This document shows, piece by piece, positions 1-7,252 of a DNA stretch of 64,000 nt (position 1 is its first letter; every line of letters begins with the position of its first letter). The stretch is from contig OW818656.1 in the NCBI GenBank assembly GCA_942492965.1, positions 2,852,001-2,916,000 on the forward strand, written 5' to 3'. Below the pieces are notes generated by a model. It was not told where the DNA came from. It worked only from the letters and a program-made list of their open reading frames with translations, and did no database searches. Both the position numbers and the translations under genes were made by a program. Origin of the DNA: Sphingosinicella sp942492965 (lineage in GTDB: Bacteria > Pseudomonadota > Alphaproteobacteria > Sphingomonadales > Sphingomonadaceae).

Positions 1-1444
1 CGGCGACATCGGCAGGCGTCAGGTTCGGGATCGGGAAGCGGCCGGAATAGTCGTAGCCGAGCAGATTGCTTTCCAGTTCCTTCGTGAACGCAACCTCGTT
101 GTCGAACGGCTCCTCGCGCTTGCCGGTCGAATAGCCGACGCCGTAATCGAACGTCACCGCCCCCGCGCGCGATTTGCCGGAAAGCACATACGACTGCTGC
201 GTCAGTTCGGTCTCTTCATACTGGTTGAAGATGTTCGCGGTGCCGGGCTCGGAGAGGATCAGGTTGCCGTCGTCGTCATATTCGTCGGTGCCCGCCTCGA
301 AGTAGAGCGCGTGGCTCAGTTCCTTGTCGAACAGCCGATTGTAGCTGCCCTTGAAGGTCAGTTCGGTCGCATCACTCACCGCCCAGTTGAGCGCGAGGTT
401 CGCCGAGATGTTCTCGCGTTCGTTGTCATATTCGGTGGGGTGGTATTGCAGCGGCGTCACGCCGCTCGCCGGGTCGTCTTCCACCAAGCTCAGATAGTCC
501 TCGTCCTGATAGAAGACGAAGCCGCGCGTCTTGCGCTTCGACCACGCGCCCGACACGAGAATGCCGAAACGGTCGTCCGCACCGAAACGCGTGGCGAGCG
601 TGCCTTCCACCATCGGCTGCACCTTGTCGGAGAGGTCGTGATAGAAACCGCTCGCCGTGAAATCGATGACCGGACCGCGATAGTCGAACGCCGTCGCCGT
701 CTCCAGAACCACCGCGCCGCCGATGCCGTCGGCGTCCTGATCGGGCAGCAGCGTCTTGTGGACGGTGATGCTGGAAAGCGCGCTCGTCTGGATCATGTCG
801 AGCGGAACGCGGCGGTTTTCCTTTTCAGGCTGCGCCGCGTTCATGCCGTTGATCTTCGTGTTGTTGAGCCCGCTGTCGAGGCCGCGGATGGAAATGTAGC
901 GTCCTTCGCCCGCATCCACCTCGCGCTGCACCGAGATACCGGGCACGCGACGCAGCGATTCGGCGGCGTTGAAATCGGGGAAGCGCCCGGCCTGATCGGC
1001 GGAAACGACGTTGCGGACGTTGTCGGCGGCGCGCTGCCTGGAGAGCGCCTGCGCCTGCGCGCCGCGCTGGCCGACGACGAGGATGGTCGCATCGTCCTCT
1101 CCGAGCATGACATCGTGCGCCGCGACCATGCCGGGCGCGATCCGCACACTTTCAGAGCGCGTCGGATAGCCGAGATAGTCAAAGCTCAGCGTGTAGGTGC
1201 CGGCGGAAAGGCCGGCGAAGCGATAGCCGCCTTGTGCGTCCGTCGTCGTGGACTGTCCCGTTTCACGGATGCGAACGATCACGCCTGAAAGCGCAGCCTG
1301 TGTTCCCACTTGCCAAACGCGGCCGGAAAGCCCCGCATCGGCGGTCTCCGCAGTCTGGGCGGCCGCCTCGGACGGCGATGCGATCACGAAGCTGCTGCAG
1401 AGCAGGCAGGCCGTCAAACGGGTGATGGAACGGAAACTGGACAT
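1..1444 (-). CDS. TonB-dependent receptor, N-terminal part (cut by window edge)
   Basis: Outer-membrane active transporter for a large or scarce substrate. Reading from an ATG at 1444, the protein begins MSSFRSITRLTACLL, a signal peptide ending near residue 30. A carboxypeptidase-regulatory-like beta-sandwich follows (about residues 38-110), then a TonB plug with ESLRRVPGISVQRE and YISIRGLDSGLNNTKINGMN, a pattern typical of the long Caulobacter/Xanthomonas-type receptors. The plug and early barrel stay open to base 1, so the C-terminus lies outside the window. The gene follows fecR on the same strand after 425 bp and may be a second target of the sigma factor. Substrate is unknown; carbohydrates or peptides are usual for this subclass. 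Confidence 0.9.
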   Translation of the reverse strand, partial: MSSFRSITRLTACLLCSSFVIASPSEAAAQTAETADAGLSGRVWQVGTQAALSGVIVRIRETGQSTTTDAQGGYRFAGLSAGTYTLSFDYLGYPTRSESVRIAPGMVAAHDVMLGEDDATILVVGQRGAQAQALSRQRAADNVRNVVSADQAGRFPDFNAAESLRRVPGISVQREVDAGEGRYISIRGLDSGLNNTKINGMNAAQPEKENRRVPLDMIQTSALSSITVHKTLLPDQDADGIGGAVVLETATAFDYRGPVIDFTASGFYHDLSDKVQPMVEGTLATRFGADDRFGILVSGAWSKRKTRGFVFYQDEDYLSLVEDDPASGVTPLQYHPTEYDNERENISANLALNWAVSDATELTFKGSYNRLFDKELSHALYFEAGTDEYDDDGNLILSEPGTANIFNQYEETELTQQSYVLSGKSRAGAVTFDYGVGYSTGKREEPFDNEVAFTKELESNLLGYDYSGRFPIPNLTPADVA

Positions 1445-1869
1445 GACTTCCCCCTTCATGCCGGCGCACGCCGGCATGGCTGATGCGGATACTCCGCGAT
1501 TGGCGATGGGCAGCCTCTAAGCCCTGGTTCGCGCGTTCCGGCCCTGGCCAGCAGAAGAGGGCCTTAGGGAATGGACCGTGCGTCGAAAGTTGCCGGCAGT
1601 CTGCGCGAGGGTCGGTAGCAACCGATTGTTACACTTCGACGACCGGTCGACGATTACCGATCCAGCCTCACGTCAGCTGGGCGAGGCATTCCGTCTCAGA
1701 CTTGGTGTCTTGGCGGTGTCGCCGGCAGTCGCAGCGGATGTGGCTTCGATGGCGCGGCTCTACCAACTGATGAAGCTCCGCGGCTCCAAGGTCTGAGAAT
1801 GGGATTGCGCCTATTTTGCTCGAAACTGAAATACGGGCTAAGCCAGCTACCGCATTCTAAAATTAAACA
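1445..1869. other. Intergenic gap, no supported gene
   Basis: This 425-bp stretch lies between the partial TonB receptor and fecR. It presumably carries the receptor promoter. A 72-codon plus-strand frame (1578-1796, GTG start) has no recognisable domain and no clear ribosome binding site, so it was not called. The last 80 bases are AT-richer than the surroundings. Confidence 0.5.
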
Positions 1870-2916
1870 TTACTTCGATGCGGACAATACCAGGTGACCC
1901 GGAGCGACCTCCGTCACTTCCACGCCCGTCATGATGTGCAGCGCCTCCACGAAGCCTTCGACTTCGCCGGCCTTGAAGTAGCCCGCTATGGGCATGGCGC
2001 GCAGTTCATCGCCGCGAACTTCGATGTCGACGTCCGAATAGCGGCCGACCTCATCCACCACATCGGACAACGGTTCCCCCGCAAAGGCGAGCATACCGAC
2101 GCGCCAGGATAGTTTGCGATCGATCTCGGTGGGCGTCACATGCTCCAGGATCTCGACATGCTCGGCCGAAAAGACCGCGCTCTGACCGGCAGTCAGTTCC
2201 ATGACCGTGCGGGCTGGTCTGCTGACGCTCGGCGTTCCTGCGAGCGGTTTCGCCGCGGAGAGGGCGACGCGCCCCTCGGAGACCATGACATCGAGCTTGT
2301 TGGCCTTGTTGAGGCGCACGGAGAATGCCGTTCCCACGGCTCTCACCACGCCGTTTCCGGCGTAGACGGAGAAGGGCCTCGATGCGTCATGAGCGACCTC
2401 GAAAAATGCTTCCCCGCGCAGAAGCTTTACGCGCCGCTCCGTTTCCGTGAACTCTGTGGCGATGCGGCTGTCCGTATTGAGCGTCAGCTTCGAACCATCC
2501 GGCAAGGTGACAATTTCCTGCCCCCCAACTTTCGTTTGATAGTCTGCCGCGAAGCGGGCAGGGCGGGTCTCAAGACCGTCGCGGTTGAGAAGCGCGCCGA
2601 TGGCCACCACGGCCAGCAGAACCGCAGCCAGTGCCGGCAATGCCACCGCCACGCGGCGCAGAAACGACCGCTCCGTGGGCGCGTCTCCTGCCGAGGCATA
2701 GGCGTTCAGGTCTTCCAGCTTGTCGAGGCCATCCCAGAGCCCGGAGAAGCGTTCGAAGGCATCGCGATTCTGCTCGCTTTCACCGCGCCACCGGGCGAAC
2801 GCCGCATGGTCCGCGGGGGTCATCTCGCCGCCGGCAAGGCGTGCCGCCCATTCGGCAGCTTCCGCCTCGCTCTTCTTCGGATCGGGAAGAAGATAGATGT
2901 TGTGGGCGTCAGTCAT
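1870..2916 (-). CDS. fecR: FecR-family anti-sigma factor
   Basis: Inner-membrane regulator that holds the neighbouring ECF sigma factor and is signalled to by an STN-bearing TonB receptor. Layout in 348 residues: a cytoplasmic DUF4880-like helix region with EWAARLAGGEMTPADHAAF, one membrane segment (about residues 86-110, LRRVAVALPALAAVLLAVVA), a periplasmic FecR domain with VTLPDGSKLTLNTDSRI and LLRGEAFFEVAHD, and a C-terminal DUF4974/STN-like domain with PLSDVVDEVGRYSDVDIEV. Its start overlaps the sigma gene stop by 8 bp, so the two are translationally coupled. Length and domain order match the family. Confidence 0.92.
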   Translation of the reverse strand: MTDAHNIYLLPDPKKSEAEAAEWAARLAGGEMTPADHAAFARWRGESEQNRDAFERFSGLWDGLDKLEDLNAYASAGDAPTERSFLRRVAVALPALAAVLLAVVAIGALLNRDGLETRPARFAADYQTKVGGQEIVTLPDGSKLTLNTDSRIATEFTETERRVKLLRGEAFFEVAHDASRPFSVYAGNGVVRAVGTAFSVRLNKANKLDVMVSEGRVALSAAKPLAGTPSVSRPARTVMELTAGQSAVFSAEHVEILEHVTPTEIDRKLSWRVGMLAFAGEPLSDVVDEVGRYSDVDIEVRGDELRAMPIAGYFKAGEVEGFVEALHIMTGVEVTEVAPGHLVLSASK

Positions 2917-3517
2917 TGGCTTTGCGCGCCATCTCGGTTTCGGGAGCCGCCATTTTCAGGACCGCGCCAGTGCTCGCCTTGCGCAGGGTGCTTCCGCTGA
3001 ATTCCGCCGGGTCATAGCCCTGATTCCGCAGATAGGCATTGCACGCGATCAAGGCCGCCGCCACGCGCTTCTCAACGGTGCTGACCGAGACGTCCAGCTT
3101 CAGGGCAATCTGCTTGAACTTCAGTTTATCGACCTTGCACATCCACAGCGCTTGCCGCAGCTCCGGTTTCAGGCTGGCCATCGCCTGAGAAAGGACGAAC
3201 AATTTCAGGCGCCCGTCGACCTGTTCCTCGACAGTGCCGTGACGCTCGTCGACGAGGGCTTCGGACCCTTTGGAATCCTCGAAGAATTCCGTCGCGCTGT
3301 TTTCCTTCCTCGTCGCCTCGCTGATCGCAAGGTTTTTGGCAACGCGGATGAGGAAGGCCTTGGGGTTTCCGATATCTTGCGTCTCGCTGGCCACGAAGGT
3401 GCGCAGGAAGGCCTCCTGCACGAGGTCGTCCACGTCGTCCCCCCGGCGGCGATAGCGGGAGACGACGCGCCTCAGCGTCATCTCGCACTCGATAAACGTG
3501 TTCAGCAAACGCGACAT
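2909..3517 (-). CDS. ECF RNA polymerase sigma factor, FecI type
   Basis: Alternative sigma factor of about 202 residues. Region 2 (TFIECEMTLRRVVSRYRRRGDDVDDLVQEAFLRTF) and region 4 (LRQALWMCKVDKLKFKQIALKLDVSVSTVEKRV) are both present. The frame stays open to 3796, inside the dipeptidase gene, but the ATG at 3517 was chosen because it is preceded by GGAAGG at good spacing and begins exactly at the sigma domain. The FecR anti-sigma follows with an 8-bp overlap. In FecI/FecR systems the sigma factor activates TonB receptor genes. The obvious partner here is the STN receptor at 7253-10021, and possibly the receptor at the left edge. Confidence 0.9.
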   Translation of the reverse strand: MSRLLNTFIECEMTLRRVVSRYRRRGDDVDDLVQEAFLRTFVASETQDIGNPKAFLIRVAKNLAISEATRKENSATEFFEDSKGSEALVDERHGTVEEQVDGRLKLFVLSQAMASLKPELRQALWMCKVDKLKFKQIALKLDVSVSTVEKRVAAALIACNAYLRNQGYDPAEFSGSTLRKASTGAVLKMAAPETEMARKAND

Positions 3518-3635
3518 CGATGCCTTCCGAAGCGGGTGAGGGCACCCGGCCACGCGGACGCTAGCACGAAGCGGCCCGGCAGGCCAGAATCCACGGCGCT
3601 GCCCCGGTTCTCTCTGCCTGCCGCCATCGGGATGC

Positions 3636-4748
3636 CTAAGCCCCCATGCTCGCTTCGTAAACGCGCATCCAGTTCTCGCCCATGACCTTGTCGATGTCGG
3701 CCTTGCGCCAGCCGCGCCGCTCCATCTCCGCGCGGACAGCCGGCAGCTTCGAGATATCTTCGAAGCCTTGTGCATATTGGATCGGATCCTGAACATAGGT
3801 CATCTCCGGCGGAAATGCGAAAGACTCCTCCGGATTGATGGACGACGTCGCGCCGGTCGTGAAATCGCCGCCGATGCCGATGTGATCCACGCCGACGAGC
3901 CTTTTCAGATAGTCGAGCTCGTCGACGTAGCGCTTGATGTCCGCGCGGCGTCGCGGTTCCTTGCGCTTGCCCACATCGTCGCGGCCCCAGCTCATGAAGG
4001 GATCGATCGCGCTGACGCCGAAAAGGCCGCCGGTCTTGGCGATACCTTCAATCACCCGGTCCGATGTGTTGCGCGGGTTCGCGTTGAGCGCGGCGATGTT
4101 CGAATGCGTGCACACGACCGGGCGCTCCGCCATCGCAATGATGTCGAGGCTGGACTGCTCGCCGGTATGGCCGCCGACATCAACCAATATGCCGAGCGAC
4201 TGCATCTGCGAGACGATGGTCCGCCCAGCCTTGGTGAGGCCGACGTGCGGATCAAGGCAGCCGCCGGCGAAGGCATTGGTCAGGTTGTAGATAAGGCCGC
4301 AAACGCGAAGGCCGAGATCGTAGAAAAGCCGCATCGTCGTCTTCGGCGGTTTCGACCACCAGTCGCTTTCGCCCTTCATGACGAAAAGGTCGGCTTCCTG
4401 CCACCCGATGGTGAGGGAAATCTTGCCTTCGCGCTTGATCCGCCGGATATCGGCGGCCGATTTGGCGATCTCCACCTGCGCCGCGTTTTGAGCCGCGAAT
4501 TCCAGCAGCTGCGACATCTGGAGAAGCGACGGCAACATGCTGACATTCCAGCAATCGACGCCGCCTTTTCGCAGCAGTTCAAGATATTCTGCGGTCGGTG
4601 CAGCCGGGCTGCATCCGTCGACCACGATCGGGCCAATTGCGGAAGGCTCGTCCGCCACGGCACGGCCTGCAGCCGTACTTGCCGCGGCGGCAAGGAGGCT
4701 TCCTCCGGTGAGTTTCATCAGCCCGCGGCGGTTCATTTCGGATCCCAT
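3636..4748 (-). CDS. M19 (membrane dipeptidase) family protein with altered metal site
   Basis: M19 enzymes are zinc dipeptidases that cleave short peptides and accept a D-residue at the C-terminus. This 370-residue protein has a Tat-like signal (NRRGLMKLTGGSLLAAAAST), so it acts outside the cytoplasm. Family features seen are VVCTHSNIAALNANPRNTSD, VDHIGIGGDFTTG and the C-terminal ENWMRVYEASM. The canonical first metal motif (DGHND) is replaced by DGCSPAAP, the Glu-containing motif reads GWQEAD, and the DLSH motif is VDVGGH. It is therefore a divergent subfamily with altered or lost zinc binding. ATG 4748 is preceded by GGGAGG; an ATG at 4736 is possible. It sits 23 bp downstream of the S9 peptidase. 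Confidence 0.85.
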   Translation of the reverse strand: MGSEMNRRGLMKLTGGSLLAAAASTAAGRAVADEPSAIGPIVVDGCSPAAPTAEYLELLRKGGVDCWNVSMLPSLLQMSQLLEFAAQNAAQVEIAKSAADIRRIKREGKISLTIGWQEADLFVMKGESDWWSKPPKTTMRLFYDLGLRVCGLIYNLTNAFAGGCLDPHVGLTKAGRTIVSQMQSLGILVDVGGHTGEQSSLDIIAMAERPVVCTHSNIAALNANPRNTSDRVIEGIAKTGGLFGVSAIDPFMSWGRDDVGKRKEPRRRADIKRYVDELDYLKRLVGVDHIGIGGDFTTGATSSINPEESFAFPPEMTYVQDPIQYAQGFEDISKLPAVRAEMERRGWRKADIDKVMGENWMRVYEASMGA

Positions 4749-4771
4749 CAGAAAACCTCCCTGTCCAAACC

Positions 4772-7192
4772 CTATTTCGCCGCCTGTGCAAAAGGCACGG
4801 GTGGTTCCTGTTGTTGCAAATGCCGAACGAAGAAACCCGCGAGCCGCCGCGCGGCATAGGGATGATACCCCACGTCGTGGGCCGCGTTCGGCACGAGCAC
4901 GAAGTCGAACTCCTTGCCCGCCTCGATCAGCGCATTCGAAAACGCCACCGTTTGATTAAACGGCACGTTCTGATCGATCTCGCCTGCGATCAGCATCAGT
5001 CTGCCTTCCAGCTGCTTCGCCAGGTGCAGATTGTCGACGCGAGCATAGGCATCATCTTCGCTGTCCCCCGGAACGCCGAAGAAGCGTTCAACCGAGATGG
5101 ACGAGATCATGGTTCGGTAATCGTGCGGCCCCGCGATCGAAACGGCGGCCTTGTAGAAATCCGGGAACAGCAGCATGGCGCGTGCCGAGGCGTAGCCGCC
5201 GAACGAAATGCCCGTGATACCGATGCGTTCCAGATCCATGTAGGGCCGCGTTCGCGCGGCCGATCTGATCCCGGCGACATGATCGGCAAGGGCGAACGAA
5301 TCTTCGTCTTTCATCGGCGCCATGTGAAAGGCCCGCGATCGTCGCGGCGTGCCGCGCCCGTCCTGAACGACGATGATGAACCCGAGTTCCGCAAGCGCCT
5401 GCATATAGGCGGCGCGCGCACCAAGTGCATCCGTGAAGCTCTGCGGCGCGAAGGACACCTGCGGGCCGGCGTAAATCTGCTCGATCACGGGATAGCGTCT
5501 GGACTTGTCGAAATTCGTGGGCTTCAGGAGAACGCCGTGAATGTCGTGTGCACCGTCCGCGCTTTTCGCGACCAGGCGTTCGGGCGGCGACCATCCGGTG
5601 GCGAGGAGCGCACTTGCGTCCGCATCGACAAGATCGGAAACGCGCGTACCGTCTGCCCCGCGCACGACAGTACGCGGCGGCTCCGACACGGTTGAATAGG
5701 TATCGACGAAATAGCGCCCGCTCGGCGAAAAGCGCTGCACCGGCGTGTCGTAATGACCATTGAGGCCGCGCACTGGAAAGTTCGTGTAGGCATGGTCGGC
5801 GTCTTCGGGGGTCAGCAGTTTCAGGCCGCTTCCATCGAGATTGATACGATAGAGATGGCGGTAATAGGGATTGCGCCCTGCCTCCTTGCCGCCGCCCGTG
5901 AAGTAGATGACACCTGCGGCCTCATCGACGCGCACGATATCGAACACCGCCCAGTCGCCCTTGGTGACGGCGTTCTTGAGAGCGCCGGTTCTGGCGTCGT
6001 AGCGATAGAGATGCCCCCAGCCGCTGCGCTCCGACCACCACAGGATTTCGCCGCGGCTTGCCAGCAGGCGCACGTTGGGCACGTGGTAGTCGAAGGGGTT
6101 GAGATTGAGGTACTGGCCGTCTCGTTCTTCGAGAATAGTCCGCGTTCTGCCGGATACGAGATCGACGGCAACGAGGCCGAGCGCGCGCGAATCGCGTGTC
6201 GATGTCACGAGATAGAGTTCGCCGCGCTCCATATCCCAACCGGGCTCACCCACGATCGCCCAGTACGGCGCGTAGTCGTTGAAGCCGAAAGCGCCGCCAT
6301 CGACCTCGATAGCGCGGCCGCTTTTCCGGTCGATGAGCGAAAGCGTGTAGGGCACCTTCGGCGCGTCCGCAGGCATCGGCATCGCAATCTGGTGCGCGAT
6401 GGGGCGCGACGAATCCGGCGCGAGATATTCGACGACATAGGGTGCGGTCTTGACGCCGCGATAGTCCGTGCGAACTGCAAGAATATAGCGCCCGTCGGGC
6501 GACCAGGTCGCGCCGGGGTAGGTGGGGGGCTCGGTGCCGCGACGCTCCTCGACATAGGTCGTTCGGAATGCGGTATACTGGTAAGGAAATTCCGCGGTCC
6601 CGTCTGTCGTCAGCGATCTCTCTTTGCCGGTCGACGTTTCGCGCAGCCAGAGGTTGTGATTGCGGACGAAAACCGCTTGCGCGCCGTCCGGCGAGAGGGC
6701 AGCGGCCGGATCGGGCGCCGTTTCCGCCGTCATGTTGCAAAAATCGGCGTCGCGGCTGCATTCGAATGTCTTTTCGCCTGCGGCGAAGACGACCCTTTTC
6801 AGGCCGTCCGAATAGCGGAAGGATGTGAAAGGCAGTTTCTGCGCTGAAATCGTCTTGCCGAGCTCGAGCGAGAGCATCCGCGCGACCGCTTCGTGGTTGA
6901 ACGAGGGCGCCGTCTCGCCGGTCGCGGCATTCACGGTCTCGAAGCGATAGCCGCCGCTCACGTCGCGGCGATACCAGAATTGATCGGTGTCCCCGATCCA
7001 GTTCGGAACCGGCGCGGCATTGAGCACGAGGCCGCGAACGGCATCCGGATAAAAGCGTGCCGCGCGCTGGAAATCGGCGTGCGTCAGGCTTGGCGCTGCG
7101 TCAGCAGTTCCCAAGCGGTCGATGCTTCCGCAGGAGCTGGAAAGCAGAACCAGCGTTCCGATCAGTATCTGCCGCACACAAGCCTTCAGCAT
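4772..7192 (-). CDS. S9 family peptidase, DPP-IV (S9B) type, probable lipoprotein
   Basis: Serine exopeptidase releasing dipeptides from peptide N-termini, usually after Pro or Ala. The 806-residue protein has an N-terminal beta-propeller (for example LSPDGAQAVFVRNHNLWL and ATWSPDGRYILAVRTDYR) and a C-terminal alpha/beta-hydrolase domain. Catalytic residues are Ser663 in GISFGGY, Asp740 in AGEIDQNVP and His772 in NAAHDVGYH. The start MLKACVRQILIGTLVLL, with Cys after LSSS, looks like a lipoprotein signal and therefore a periplasmic or membrane-anchored enzyme. The frame extends to 7243, but ATG 7192 fits the signal peptide. It lies 60 bp after the STN receptor and just before the M19 gene, consistent with peptide breakdown after uptake. 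Confidence 0.92.
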   Translation of the reverse strand: MLKACVRQILIGTLVLLSSSCGSIDRLGTADAAPSLTHADFQRAARFYPDAVRGLVLNAAPVPNWIGDTDQFWYRRDVSGGYRFETVNAATGETAPSFNHEAVARMLSLELGKTISAQKLPFTSFRYSDGLKRVVFAAGEKTFECSRDADFCNMTAETAPDPAAALSPDGAQAVFVRNHNLWLRETSTGKERSLTTDGTAEFPYQYTAFRTTYVEERRGTEPPTYPGATWSPDGRYILAVRTDYRGVKTAPYVVEYLAPDSSRPIAHQIAMPMPADAPKVPYTLSLIDRKSGRAIEVDGGAFGFNDYAPYWAIVGEPGWDMERGELYLVTSTRDSRALGLVAVDLVSGRTRTILEERDGQYLNLNPFDYHVPNVRLLASRGEILWWSERSGWGHLYRYDARTGALKNAVTKGDWAVFDIVRVDEAAGVIYFTGGGKEAGRNPYYRHLYRINLDGSGLKLLTPEDADHAYTNFPVRGLNGHYDTPVQRFSPSGRYFVDTYSTVSEPPRTVVRGADGTRVSDLVDADASALLATGWSPPERLVAKSADGAHDIHGVLLKPTNFDKSRRYPVIEQIYAGPQVSFAPQSFTDALGARAAYMQALAELGFIIVVQDGRGTPRRSRAFHMAPMKDEDSFALADHVAGIRSAARTRPYMDLERIGITGISFGGYASARAMLLFPDFYKAAVSIAGPHDYRTMISSISVERFFGVPGDSEDDAYARVDNLHLAKQLEGRLMLIAGEIDQNVPFNQTVAFSNALIEAGKEFDFVLVPNAAHDVGYHPYAARRLAGFFVRHLQQQEPPVPFAQAAK

Positions 7193-7252
7193 GGCACTCT
7201 TCCCAAGGCAAGGACGGCGGCGCCCGCAAGCGCCGCCGTCCACTGCGTAGTG

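Noticed and set aside
1578..1796. 72-codon plus-strand frame in the gap upstream of the left-edge receptor
   Set aside because: No recognisable domain, no good ribosome binding site and no partner; may be chance or a fragment.
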